Shown here piece after piece: positions 51,460-63,853 of a stretch of DNA of 64,000 bases. The notes beneath the pieces are model-generated. The model did no database searches. It saw only the letters and a program-made list of their open reading frames with translations, and was not told where the DNA came from. Both the position numbers and the translations under genes were made by a program. This DNA is from Salisapilia sapeloensis (lineage: Eukaryota; Oomycota; Peronosporomycetes; Peronosporales; Salisapiliaceae): positions 24,063-88,062 of the forward strand of contig JAADVB010000054.1 in assembly GCA_023334545.1 (NCBI GenBank), read 5' to 3'. The stretch's first letter is position 1. The number at the start of each line of letters is the position of its first letter.

Positions 51460-54400
51460 ATGGTCTCCTTCGCGTCGCCACTTTTCTGGCAGATCCAGTA
51501 CCTCGTGACGACGCTCAGTAAGAAGAACTTTAAAACCAGTGTCGCAGAGCTGAATCAGCTCGTTGGACTCTACGGGGAAGACGCCCGCATCTTTTTGCTC
51601 AACTGCCTCGTGCGCGAAGTGGATTTTAAAGATGCACGGAGTCAACAAAAGGATGCTTTGAAACTACAGTTACTTTCACACGAGATCGCTCAAGCGTCTT
51701 CTCGACCGAATTTTACGACGTTTATTTGTGAAGTACGCTTTTTGAATAGCTATCGACATGTGCGCATGTACTAATCGACGCTTGTAGGCCATTGAAAGCA
51801 GTGCTGAGGATAGTCAAGAACCTCCGGCTAGTATATCCGTGACGGAAGACTTTTTGCACGTCTTTTGTCGCACGTTACGACTGAATCTGCCGCAGCAGCT
51901 CACCATTGGTCTTGCGTTCGCCCAAGGATCCAAGCAGACGACCACGACGTCCGAAGCAGTCGCCTTCTTACGGTCGAAAGTACCTGAAATAGCTGGATGT
52001 GGTGCGAAACTGCCGCCAGATGTGCTCCATGCACTCGTCTACGTCCTTCGTGTCAAGGACGAGTTCCGGACGGACGTTGCAGAGACGGATTCCTTCATCG
52101 CGAGCATCGCTGCGTCGCATCCGAGTGACATGGGGTCTATGGAGATGACGCCATTGACGATGGGCGAGCCGGATTATGTCGATTGCCAAGATCTTGGCGA
52201 AGCAGACGTCATGCTCAAGCTCGTGAACGATGTGGCGCATAGCTGTGTCTTCTATCAGCTCATGGAGGACGTCGGGTATGCTTGTACGGCGTCTCCGCAA
52301 GCCTTTCGAACGCTCTTGGCAGAAGCTGGCCTGCAGAAAGCACCGACCATTCCTCCCGCGCAAGTCGCAGGTATGCTCGAGATGCTGTCTCGTACGTGCA
52401 AAGGCTTGGATAACTCGAGCAGTGCGACGCTCATGGCCGACTTGCCAGAAGTGTATGAAGCCAGTGCGGGGAACTTGGACGATGACAATGACGTGCAGCG
52501 CACGAGCTCATTGACGACGTGGAACATGGGTGTGATCGTCGAGGTGTTGCATGCAGACTATCCGTCCATCAAGTGGACGAAAGTAGCGGATAAACTAGAC
52601 CAGGAAGGAATTTTCGTCGAAAGCGCAGCGCAGTTGAAAGTGTTGCTGTCGGCGTTTGAACAGTTGGCGCAGACCAAGTTTAAGGTCGCGACGCTCTTGC
52701 GGCCATGGAAGCACGCGAGAGCGCAGCTGAGCTTCCTTCGAGCAGCGATCGAGTGTCCACCGGACGTGATCTCCTTTACCGACAGTCCGAACAAACTGTC
52801 GCCGTTTGAAGGCGCAGACGCATCCGCCGTACCAGCCAACGGTGTCTGGTTCTCTCTCGACGTTGTCGAGACGTTGTTGAGTCTCTCGGAAAAGGATTGT
52901 TATGGCGATGTACGTCGCGTATTTGAATCGGCCGTCAAGACGTGTCCGGATGTCTTGATCGCGAACCTCGCATTAGCGCAGACCCATTGGAATGGTCTTC
53001 GTGACGACGTCTTCTCCGAGTTGTTTAATTCGTATATTGCTGGTCGATCCAATACGCCTGCGATGATGCGTCATCTGTGGTCTGTAGCACCCAAGCTCGT
53101 CTTGTACGCTAGTGTCAAGTGTTTTTACGCCGCGACGTCATCCACGACGCTCCATCGACTCTTTGTGCTCTTCCGATCGACGGGAGATTCGCTTTCTTCT
53201 GCTATTCACTCGAACTACTTTTCCTTTGCGTTAGCTCTCGCTGTCGTAGGTGCGAACCAGAATGAAGTGAACCTCGAGAGTTGGCTCGTTGAACGTCTCG
53301 CAGCGCAACGCACTGCCTTTGCCACATCGTGTCTTGCCTTTGTCCATCGAAACTATGCGCGTGCAATCCCGAAAGCCCAAGTCACGGCACAGACGGCACA
53401 TTTGCTATCGATCGAGTCGCTTGCGCTTATTTTGAAGAGTGTGATGGCGATCCAGTCTGCTCTGCCGTCGACAGTGACGCAGGAGCTGAGACGCATCGCG
53501 ACGTTGTGCATGGAAGCGCATCCGGTGATCTCGTCTGCAACACGTTCTCAGAATGAAAGCGTCAGCTCCGTTGCGTCTGCACCTGCCGACGTGAATAGTC
53601 GTAGCGATACGAGTGAGAGCACGGCGAGTTACACGGCGGAAATGATTGAAGAGCAGGCGAACGCGTACTTTCAGCAGATTTACACGAGTGAGCAGAACAT
53701 TAACGACGTGGTGGCGATGCTCAAGCGTTTCCATAGCTCTCGTGAAGAGCGTGAGCGACAGATTTTCTACTGTATGATCCACAATTTGTTCGACGAGTAC
53801 CGTTTCTTCCCTCGGTATCCCGAAGCAGAGCTGCGTATTACTGGTGTGCTCTTTGGAAAGCTCATTGAGCATCAAGTCTTGCCTCCGAACTTTTTACAAA
53901 CAGCTCTGCGCAGTGTCCTCGAGAGTCTGCGTGAACCTGTGAACAGCAAGTTCTTTTTCTTCGGTGCCTGCGCGTTGCAGCAGTTTGTTCCGAGACTAGC
54001 GGAGATGCCAGCGTATTGTGCGAATTTGGGACAGATCCCACACTTGCAGCAAGCTCTGCCGGAGATTATGCGTCAAGTGAACCACGTGACAAGTAGCTCG
54101 AGTGCTCCTCCTGCACGTGAAGAAGTGGTGAAGAGTCCGGATGCTGCGGCCGAGACTGCTGCGGCGCAGATGACGCCAGCAGAAGAGATGCCGAGTCGGT
54201 CGCCATCTCCAAAGAAGGAGGAGAGACCGGTGCTGCAGGTGGATCATATCTTTGACAAGGAACTCGCGAGTGACGAGAACGAACCGATTGAACAGCCAGA
54301 GGAAAGTGTGCGTGATCGGATGAACTTGATTGTGAACAACCTGTCGCTTTCGAATCTCGATGCGAAGCTCCCGGAAGTGCAGCAGATGCTGTCGCAAGAG

Positions 54401-57400
54401 AACCATTACCCTTGGATGGCGAATTACCTCGTGGTAAAGCGCATTGCGACGCAACCAAACTACCATCCGATGTACATGGTGTTGATTGAGAAGCTGACAA
54501 AACCAGCGTTGGAGACGGAGATTCTCAAGAGGACGCTGCAGAACGCTAGAAGACTCTTGACGTCCAGTACGATCACGACGAATACGCAACAGCGTTCGTT
54601 ATTGAAGAATCTCGGCTCATGGCTTGGTCTCTTGACGTTATCTCGTGATAAACCGTTGCTACAGAGTGATTTAGATTTGAAAGAACTCTTGTACGTCGGG
54701 TATGAGTCTGGTCATTTAATCGCCGTGACGCCGTTCGTGGCGAAAGTCCTGGAAGGATGTAAGAAGTCCAAGATCTTTAAACCTCCGAATCCATGGATCA
54801 TGGGACTCATTCACGCCATGAGTGAGATCTATGACGTCCCGGATCTCAAGCTCAACCTTAAATTTGAGATTGAAGTGCTCTTCAAGTCGTTTAAACTCAA
54901 CGTCGAAGAGCAACGTAAGGCCAACTTGCTGCACACACGTAAGAGTCCGCCGCGTGTCGCGAATCCGGACTTTAACATGAAGACAGGCAAGGTGACGAGA
55001 GCTGCGACGCCTCCGCTCGCGAACCAGAAGGGCGGGAGACTTGGGAATACGCCGTCGAAGGGCAAGCCGGAGGGGTACGCTCCGTCCGGTAGTCCTCCAT
55101 CTGCCAACTACCCTCCGTCGTCTGTCAGCTCTCCTATGGCTGAGTCGACTGTCATCCCGAATCTCGCGTCGTACGTGGCTGTGAACCCGGACCTGCCGCT
55201 GCATAACGTGAACCTCAAGCGTCTAGTACCATTAGCAGTGGATCGAGCGATTCGAGAAGTCATTTCGCCCGTGGTCGAACGCTCGGTGACGATCGCTTGC
55301 ATCACGACTCGAGAGCTCATTTTGAAGGACTTTGCGGCAGAACCGGATGAAGCCAAGATGCGCAAGGCAGCACACTTGATGGTCGGTAGTCTATCTGGCT
55401 CCTTGGCGCTTATCACGGCGAAAGAGCCTTTACGAACGTCGATTGGAAACCACTTACGTGCTCTTATGCCGACATCTGCAGCTGATGCACAGCATGTCGA
55501 ACACGTTGTTGTGACTTGTTCGAACGAAAACACGGATCTTGGATGCATGTTGATCGAGAAAGCGTCGTCGGAGAAGGCGATGCGTGATATTGACGAAGCG
55601 TTGACAGCTTCCTATGCTGCTCGTCGTCGTCATGCGTCGCAGAATAAGACATCTGATAGTGTCACGTACTTTGAGAATGCGAGTCAACCACCAGAGAATC
55701 TACCGAAAGTCTTCCATCCGAAAGCTGGTGGCGTGCCGACGCAACAGTTGCAAGTGTACGAGAGTTTCCAACGTATTCCACGTCCGACGTCGATGCCATT
55801 GTCAAGAGCGTATTCGAATGAAAAGGAGTCGGCAGGCGTGACGCTTCCTGCTGCGTTGGATCGATTCGCTGGTCTGATGGAAAAATTTGAAGTCTTTGTA
55901 CAGAACGTGGCGAGGCAAGCGACTGCTTCTCAACGTGAGATCCCGTCGCTATTGCATCTATCGGGAGATAGCGAAGTCTTCGTACTGCTTAAGGAAGTAC
56001 GCGCGTTAGGACAGAGCGTGAAGCCGAGTCTACGTGAAGAAGCGAGTGCGAAGATTGCGAATCGGATCGTCAAGTGCATGTACGAACTAGGTGCTGGTCG
56101 AGGCGATGGCTTGTTCCTTGAGATCATGGCGAGTGCATTGGAAGCGTTGAGTGCTTCGAATGAAAAGCTAAAGAAGGAAGTCGTGTCCTGGGTGCTGCAT
56201 ACGTCTGCGGACGATAAGCTCAAGCTGCATTGCGAAGTCATCGTCGCTCTCGTACGCTTTAAAGCTGCGGATCTACGGGACTTTGACATGTACTTGGCGA
56301 GGAACATGGAGCGGAATGGCGTCGCAGTCGAGTTTGCCGTACATGTCGTTCGACAGTGTCTTAGCATGGATCACGTGAACGTCTTGCAGAGTGCTCCGAC
56401 GACATTGGAAGCGCTCGCGAGGATCGTCGAACGACATGGTCCTCAGTCGAGTAATAAAAACGTACAGATCTTAGCAAATTTGCTAGAGCAAGTGCGTACG
56501 CAAAGACAGAAAGTGAAGAGTGGCAAGCCAGACCAAGCTGCGTTTCGTCACACAGTGAGCAACGCGTTGGAGCACTGGATTGCTGTCTGTAAAGACGCGT
56601 CAAATAACTCTAAGGTCCATGCACAGTACATGCAGATGCTCAAGCAGTACGGTCTCCTCGCGGATGATGAGAGCATGGCCTTGTTCTTCAAGTTCGGCAC
56701 CGAGTTGTGTGTCGATGCGTGTTTAAAGAACGCCAGGAGTCAGGATGAAGAGGCGCCGACGCTCAACTACGGCATCCTCGACGCACTCACTTACCTCATG
56801 TCGCTTTTAATTAAATACTTTGACCCGAGTGCGAGTGCCAAGCTGCAGGTGATGAACCACGCGGTCGGTGCCATTGCCAACGTCCTCGCGAGTGCCCATG
56901 AAGCCAGTCGCAAGCAACTCGCGACCTTTGACCAGCGCGTCTTCTTCCGTCTCCTCGCGAACCTCATGACAGAGCTGACCAAGGCCGATCCGGCGCTCGA
57001 AGCTGTGCAACTGCAGATCCTTAACACGTTTGCGAGTGCCTTGAACAGTCTGCAGCCACTGACACTCCCTGGCTTTGCCTTCGCTTGGACGGAATTGATT
57101 TCCCACCGTAGCTTCATGCCATTGCTGCTACGTGCGAAGAATCAGCGTGGATGGCAGATCCTCCATCGTCTTCTCTTGAACTTGTTTGTGTTTTTAGAAC
57201 CCTTTTTACGTCGAGCCGAATCGGAGCCACTGAGCGACTCGATTAGTGCACTCTACGATGGTGCCACACGTATCATATTAGTCCTCTTGCACGACTATCC
57301 CGAGTTCCTGTCGGAGTTTTACCCGAGCTTCTGTGACGTCCTCCCGTCATCTTGCGTCCAACTGCGTAACGTGATCCTATCAGCGTTCTCTCGGTCGATG

Positions 57401-58211
57401 CGACTGCCAGACCCGCTTACGGTCGGTCTCGAGATCTCCCAATTGCCGGAGGTGAGCGTCAGTCCGAAGCTCATGCCTGCTTGGGGCGCGGCGTTGCAGT
57501 ACAAGGGTCTGAAGGAGTACGTGGATGCGTTCTTGAAAGCACAGGAAGACCGATCGACCTACTTCCCCAAGGACATTGTGTCGAAGCTGCAGCGCCCGTC
57601 GGAACAATTGAGAGACTCGACGACAAGCAAGTATGCAGTGCCGGCGTTGAATGCGCTTGTGCTGTACCTTGGGAAGGAAGCGATTTCAGAGATGGCTGGT
57701 GCTGATGCCACGCAAGGCGCGAGCTTTGAACAAACTGCTTCGATGGAAGTGTTCCGGTACCTGGCGGAAGAGATGGATGCTGAAGGACGGTACTGGTTCT
57801 TTAGTTCCTTGGCGAACCATCTGAGGTACCCGAATGCCCACACGCACTACTTTAGCTGCGTGCTCTTGTACTTGTTCTCGAACTCTAGCAGGAAGCAGGT
57901 CAAGGAACAGATTACGCGCGTTTTGATTGAACGACTGATTGCCAAGCGTCCGCATCCGGTATGTTTTATGAAAGTAGATATGTATGTGTCGATGCTGATG
58001 GTTGTGGTTTGTCTAGTGGGGACTGCTGGTGACGTTTATCGAGCTCATTCGGAACAAGAGCTACAAGTTCTGGGAACAGGAGTTCCTCGAGTCTTCGGAC
58101 GAGATTAAAAAGATCTTTGATGACGTTGCGCGGACTTGCCTTGGCACGAGTGGCGAGTCGAAAGGCGATGTCGAAGCGTCTCGACCGACTGCCGAAGTGT
58201 CGAGCACGTAG
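51460..58211 (+). CDS. CNOT1: CCR4-NOT complex scaffold subunit CNOT1, three exons
   Basis: Exons 51460-51732, 51788-57958 and 58017-58211 give 6639 nt, 2212 residues (animal CNOT1 about 2370). CNOT1 is the scaffold on which deadenylases and the NOT module assemble, controlling mRNA decay. The N-terminus (FWQIQYLVTTLSKKNFKTSV) and HEAT-like blocks match (TWNMGVIVEVLHADYPSIKW, LLRPWKHARAQLSFLRAAIE). The MIF4G-like CAF1-binding region is near residues 820-1000 (VNNLSLSNLDAKLPEVQQML, then YPWMANYLVVKRIATQPNYH). DUF3819/CAF40-binding helices follow (LVPLAVDRAIREVISPVVER), then the NOT1 superfamily C-terminus. The last intron splits RPHP/WGLLVTFIELIRNKSYKF, a strongly conserved block, and the splice restores it exactly. 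The start at 51460 (MVSFASPLFW) matches family length. Confidence 0.95.
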
Positions 58212-58464
58212 AAAGTTAAACGAATCCTAGGCTAGATGCATTTGGTAATTTCACCCCGGAATCGTGCTTGTACTACCTATCACAATACAAGGAAATTCTA
58301 TCCTACAACAGACTTGTTTGTATCTTTTGTCGTTTCCATCGATGTCGCTTAGGACGTAGTACTTGTGTCCTAGAGGCACTTAAGTCGGAAAAGAAAGATT
58401 TTAGAACGGCTTTCTTTTCTTTTTACGGCTGATCGCTATTCGACACAACATAGCAAAAAGCATC

Positions 58465-59326
58465 ATGCGAACGCCAATTACCAAGTAAGTCGTCTCTTCC
58501 TGTCTACATACAGCACCATCTAGCTGTTGTTTTTACATGTAAAAATATGCAGTGGATGTGGGGTCTTATTGATGGTCTGCTCTTGATATTATAGAGTCGT
58601 GCTGGTCCAAGACAGCAATATAACGCAAAAGTACCAGGAGCTATTGCGAAAGTTGGAGAGCATGGGCGGAGAACGCGTGGGCAGACACGTCGTGCATTGC
58701 CGACTATTTAACCGCAAGGCTCTGTCAGGTCCTTATAAATAGTTGGAATACTTGAAATCCCATTCTGATCCTCTTGTGGATGTGTCTTTGGAAAAGTAGG
58801 TTATACGAACCAGCGGATGCTCATGTTGCGCATGTCCCAGAACGAAGAGCGTGTGTATGCTGTCGTGATCAATGAAAAGAACAAGGCTGCATTGCCTACT
58901 AGCTCTGTCCTCGAGGCTCAATCAGAGGAATTATCTCTGCTCGAATGTGGACTCGAAGGCGCTACAATCCTTCAACAAGTCGAGATCTACGCCTTCAAGT
59001 CCGATGGACAGTTTGAAGGTGTGCGCTATGTCGTTGGCGACTTTGTCGTCAGTGTCTGTACACTCATGTCACGGAATAACGTTCCAAAGGGCCTCGTCGT
59101 GGAAGTTCAGTACTCTCCATGCTATACTGTCACGTCCGTCGACGCACTATTTGATGAGTTCCTCGCACAGTTCGCATCGAAAGAGAGCATTCGAAAGCCA
59201 TTGAACAACTTGAATGCGCTCTATGAGAAAGTTGGTCTGTCGACACTAGACTACTCGCTCAAGCACACAGCTCTCCAGTACGTCGCTGCCTACCACCTCA
59301 TTCGTAAGCTTGATACGCAACAGTAG
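58465..59326 (+). CDS. MED20: Mediator subunit 20, three exons
   Basis: Exons 58465-58484, 58595-58728 and 58800-59326 give 681 nt, 226 residues. MED20 is a Mediator head subunit (TATA-binding-related-factor-like fold) that pairs with MED18. Matching blocks: QKYQELLRKLESMGGERVGR and HVVHCRLFNRKAL, then GVRYVVGDFVVSVCTLMSRN and PKGLVVEVQYSPCYTVTSVD, then LFDEFLAQFA and YVAAYHLIRKL. The second intron (71 nt) has a GTCCTT donor, unusual but required to keep frame. The leader and start are chosen from the first ATG whose exon joins in frame (MRTPIT). Confidence 0.87.
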
Positions 59327-59375
59327 GGAATACAGGTGCATTTGAGAAGTTTCTTTCTATCATTCGTGTTATATC

Positions 59376-61073
59376 TCAAGTCCACCAGAAACTAACGGAA
59401 AAGCTCGTGTCTAAGGACCGAACATAATGCCAATATCGCGGTGGAATATATAACATCTCGCCTGGTTCAAGTACGCATTCCATGTAGGATGCCTTTGCAA
59501 AGCCTGGGAATTGATCCAAGTTTGGTGCTTCTACTTGTACTTGACTGGTGTTGGATAGTAAACCAGGTACTGGATACAGTCGCTCCGATTCGGCTGGAGA
59601 GTAGAGACGAAGATACTTGGCTCCAACGACTTGACACAGTAAATTGTCCTTGGGGTCGAAATGCAACGGCGAGACGGTACCCTTTGGCCCAAACCAACTG
59701 TTGATGGCAATGTCTTCTTCCACTGCATCTTCGTCACGCTGTAGCGTGCAGTAGTCTGGAGTTGCAATATCCTGACGTAGACGAGGTATCTATATACGTA
59801 ATAGAAATGAGCATAGGAATGCTATGATAGGTGGAGAGGATGTACTTGGTCAAAGAGATGATGTTGAGCCAAGTATCCGATCTGGTCTTTGCTGTCAACG
59901 TCTGTTTGTTCAATGTACTTGTCGATGAACTCGTTGATTGTCATGAGCTTTTGACTCCAGTCATCATTCAAGTAGTTTGATCCGATCTTATGCAAGGAAT
60001 AGACAGATGAGACCTTTATGCTCGTATACCTAATGGATCAAGTACCTCGACTGGGACTGTTCGCAGCCCTGCGATCTGTCTTAAGTAGTCCAAACTACTC
60101 CAGGAGCGTTCTCGAGATCGAGCTGGCCAGTGATCCATTGCTCCGGTAACAATGATAGGTGTGCTGTACAATATGCAGGTTATGATTTTCAAGGTTAATG
60201 AGGAAAGCGGATGGTGTTTACTTGGTCCTCATAAATTCCTCGTAGAAACGACTTAGAGACGGACAGGCCACTCGCTTTACAGGAAAGTCAAGTGGATTCT
60301 GAGATGAATAGGACTTTGTCAGGCGAGCGATCTGTATACAAAGCATGTCATTACCGTTGTCTAGGTACTTTACAATACGATAGTAACTCACTTTCTTGGG
60401 AGGTTCATTACTGGATGGAGGCTACACGTATGATGTTAGTCGTCTAATTTGCAGTCAAATAATCATTTAAAAACTACTCGGACCTTATTAGTCTCTTTTT
60501 CGCTGTTGATGTCTCTTTGCATTATCTTGTCTTCGATGGATGATACCAAGCCGTGGGTGCTTGACACAGAGTACGGACCCGACATCATCAGACACTACCA
60601 TATCCGACAGCTTGTTAACTAGAATAACAAAATGCAGCTGTAGTATGAACTGTACAAGATCCAAAATACGTAGTGCTTCAATGTGTTTCTCTTGTTGACA
60701 TAACGCCAATGCCTATCAGCATGTATGTCAGATGCGAGCTTCTCGGAGGATGCAAATGAGGACGACCTTGAGTAGACTGGCGAACCCAAAGGCCTGACGC
60801 CATTGCGATGCAATGGTCTTCCAACTTCCACAATGCAAAGCTTCCCAACTCTTTTCATACGCTTCGTTTACAAAGCCATCCGTAATTCCGCCGGTAGTGG
60901 CGTACTCATCGCATGCCTTCTGCAGCAAATGTACGACTGCAGCTCCACCAATTTCACATAGTTCTACATATATACATCAATAAACTTTTGTATATATTTT
61001 TCTAAACTATCTACATGCATCTACCTCGCTTAAATGAACTAGATAGATGCAATTCAACGTCTACTTGTGTCAT
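59376..61073 (-). CDS. KDM8: JmjC-domain dioxygenase KDM8/JMJD5, nine exons
   Basis: Exons: 61073-61025, 60963-60767, 60712-60575, 60525-60484, 60421-60392, 60331-60222, 60163-60046, 59986-59846 and 59789-59376. They give 1239 nt, 412 residues (human 416). JMJD5 is an Fe(II)/2-oxoglutarate oxygenase (arginine hydroxylase/protease activities reported in animals). The C-terminal JmjC domain is complete: [38 protein letters not shown] and [20 protein letters not shown] (HxD iron ligands), then [20 protein letters not shown] and [20 protein letters not shown] (third His). Exon 5 is only 30 nt. Intron donors GTCGTC and GTCCGA are weak, so exon 3-4 limits are the least certain part. Confidence 0.88.
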
Positions 61074-61167
61074 GGAGCTCTACGTTGTCAATTCAATGTC
61101 AAAATGTATTGATATCACTAATACTTAATCACTATACAAAAACGCTTTTACAAACTTCAAGTTGATA

Positions 61168-62739
61168 ATGACACAGATCAAGTATTCTGTAAACGCAATA
61201 CCGACCATCCTTCACGTCCTCATCTACTTTTTATTTTGCTCCATGAGGCTTCCAGTATCACCCGCGAGGTTTCGTCAACCGCAAGTCTACTTGCGCCATC
61301 ATGCAGCTAGAGCATTGGCACAGGCACCAGTCGCAGCTCCAACATCAATACCGTCGAAACAGTCTCCTGCTGCGAAAGCGTCGTATGAAACACTGCTCCA
61401 GCGCCTGTATCAGGTCAATCGGTTCACGGCAGTGAAGCTCGGGGTGGAGAACATGAAGCAATTAAACGCTGCTTTTGGTGATCCGGCATCCAGCTTTGAT
61501 GTCATCCACGTCGCTGGTTCCAATGGCAAAGGCTCCGTGTCATTAAAACTCGCACGAGCTTTAGAGCGTTCCGGCTATAAGACAGGTCTCTTCGTGTCTC
61601 CACATATTTCTTGCTTCCGAGAGCGCATCCAAGTGAATGGAGAGCTTATCTCGGAAGATGACGTTGTTGCAACGCTATCCCAGCTCTTTAATGTCACGGC
61701 CCAATTGCGTCTACCCGCCACATTCTTCGAATTAACGACTATGCTTGCGTTTTTGCACTTCGCCAAGCAAAATGTCGATTGTGTTGTGCTAGAAACAGGT
61801 ATTGGTGGACGATTAGATGCTACGAATATCGTCCATCCTCTATTATCAGTCATTACGTCCATCGGATTGGATCACATGAAGGTGTTGGGAGGATCTATCG
61901 AAGCTATTACGAAGGAAAAGGCTGGTATTATAAAGCCCAACGTACCTGTTGTCATCGGTCCAAGTGTACCAACGAACGTCATTTCGGATTTTGCGAATCG
62001 TATGAACGCAAAGGTTGTCCAAGTGCCACCTACGGAAGGCTACACGGAAGATTACAATGCTGAGAACCAAGCCATTGCCTTGGAAGCTTGCAAGCAACTA
62101 AATAAATTATCGTCGGTTTCCGAGCAGTCGAATCTGTCTCTCGATCTGGATCACGCGGGCGTCTCCAAGGCACTGGCGATGCGACCCCCATGTCGCTTTG
62201 AAGTCCTGCACATTGTCCGACCTAATTCGAACGAACGAAAGATCAGTGTCGTCCTAGACGTTGCACATAACCCACCAGCGATCGAGCGATTGCTCTTGCA
62301 TCTGCAGACAAAGTTTCCATTCTCAAACTACCGCTTCGTTTGCGGATTTTCAGCAGACAAAGATATTCCAAAGGTGCTCAAGATGATCTCGGAGGTATCC
62401 GATCGTGTTCACCTTGTTCAGGCGGATAGTCCACGAGCAGCATCTTTAGAAGAAGTGCAGTATGCGATAGAGCAGAGTGAGTTGCAAGATACTTTGCCTT
62501 CTTTTGACGAGATGACGTCGGTGGAGCAAGGAATTAATGACGCAGTCGTCGCTGCAAGAAGCGGAGACGAGCAGGAAGTGGTTGTCGTATGCGGTAGTGT
62601 ATTCCTCATGCCGGAAGCACGGCAAGCGCTTGGTATCCAAGAACCAGTTGACAGTCCGGCGCTTAATGAGGTTGCTGGCTCGCATTTGTCGACGCCAACG
62701 TCTAGATTGGCAAAAGCGAAAGCTTCTGCAAGTGATTAA
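61168..62739 (+). CDS. FPGS: Folylpolyglutamate synthase / dihydrofolate synthase
   Basis: 523 residues, one exon. FolC-type Mur ligases add glutamate to folates, or to dihydropteroate, using ATP. Key motifs: the P-loop VAGSNGKGSVS (about residue 115), GLFVSPHISCFRERIQVNGE, LETGIGGRLDATN, GLDHMKVLGGSIEAITKEKA and VVLDVAHNPPA. The N-terminal 60 residues are a likely mitochondrial targeting region. The first 25 are hydrophobic (AIPTILHVLIYFLFC), and translation could instead begin at Met 61243 (MRLPVSPARFRQPQVYLRHH), which gives a clean basic presequence. Whether it carries one or both activities cannot be read from sequence. Confidence 0.92.
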   Translation: MTQIKYSVNAIPTILHVLIYFLFCSMRLPVSPARFRQPQVYLRHHAARALAQAPVAAPTSIPSKQSPAAKASYETLLQRLYQVNRFTAVKLGVENMKQLNAAFGDPASSFDVIHVAGSNGKGSVSLKLARALERSGYKTGLFVSPHISCFRERIQVNGELISEDDVVATLSQLFNVTAQLRLPATFFELTTMLAFLHFAKQNVDCVVLETGIGGRLDATNIVHPLLSVITSIGLDHMKVLGGSIEAITKEKAGIIKPNVPVVIGPSVPTNVISDFANRMNAKVVQVPPTEGYTEDYNAENQAIALEACKQLNKLSSVSEQSNLSLDLDHAGVSKALAMRPPCRFEVLHIVRPNSNERKISVVLDVAHNPPAIERLLLHLQTKFPFSNYRFVCGFSADKDIPKVLKMISEVSDRVHLVQADSPRAASLEEVQYAIEQSELQDTLPSFDEMTSVEQGINDAVVAARSGDEQEVVVVCGSVFLMPEARQALGIQEPVDSPALNEVAGSHLSTPTSRLAKAKASASD

Positions 62740-63853
62740 GTGTGGTCGTTGATAACATAGTTGGCTTTGAAAATTACTTCTGAGTGTTGATATCAAGTTC
62801 GAAGCCTTTAGATTGACGTACCTCGGTTTCATATCGTTTGCCTTCGAGAGTTTCTCTTGTCTGATAGGCATTTCGTTTACAAAATCGATCGTTTGCGAAG
62901 TATGATGACATTTTATGCTGGTCTTGTTTGTCGCTATGAAAGTGCGTGTACATGGGTGTACACACACTTCTAAATGAACCTTATATGCACATGAATCGAT
63001 TGCGGCTGAAGCTAGATCGATGGTAACCGGCAGGGACTCTATATTAAAAGTTTCGATACAATTTGCATTTGAAGTAATTTCTCGACGTAACTTGCTAGAG
63101 CCTTGAAACTGTTAAACTCTAAATCTTCTCTCAATAGGTGATCTAACTTGTAAGTGGTAAAATCGTGTTATATGCCCGCTTTAGTCCGTCATTAGTGCCG
63201 ATATTGCTTTGTCTATTTAAAGGAGCATTGGAGCAAAGAATGAACTACAGCGGGCATAAAACAATAGTTTATACTACCTTGGTGAGTGCAGATTAAGGAC
63301 ATTCATGGTTGCATGGTTGAATGTGGCATTGGGACTATATAGCGAATGAGAATGAAAACATAATAGATTTCTTTTCTAATTGAGTAAATACCAGTGGTAA
63401 CTTGGCACACGAAGTGTCCAGGATGACTTTATGTGATGATAAACTGCATAAATTATGCCGATGCTACAGAAACAGTTTAAAAGTAAAGTGATGCGCCAAT
63501 TGCAGCTAGTAAATGTCCTATGGATACCCTCTTCTATATTATAGGTAGGTTCGAATATGAGAAGATCTCATTTGGTCGTTTATACAATTTCGTAGACACA
63601 TCGATGTAAGAGGCAAACGTCTCCGAACGACTAGGCAGACGGGCTAGCACTTGATCATCGAGTGTTCGGCGGCCATTAAGACATTTTAAGTAGCTCGACG
63701 TGAATGTATCCCACAAAGTATATCCTCAACACAGCTTGAAATTGGATTTACATACTGAACTTGGATCTTCGTCCACTACATAATAGGGCCTCAACCGTCT
63801 CTCTTAGTGCAACTAAAACAATTTCAAGCACATCAATTCGTGTTGACCACTTC
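62740..63853. other. 1.1-kb intergenic region with no clear gene
   Basis: It contains the 3' UTRs of two convergent genes. Nothing recognised as RNA gene or repeat. A minus-strand frame is open at 63534-63900 apart from one possible intron (see findings); it has no family match. Confidence 0.4.
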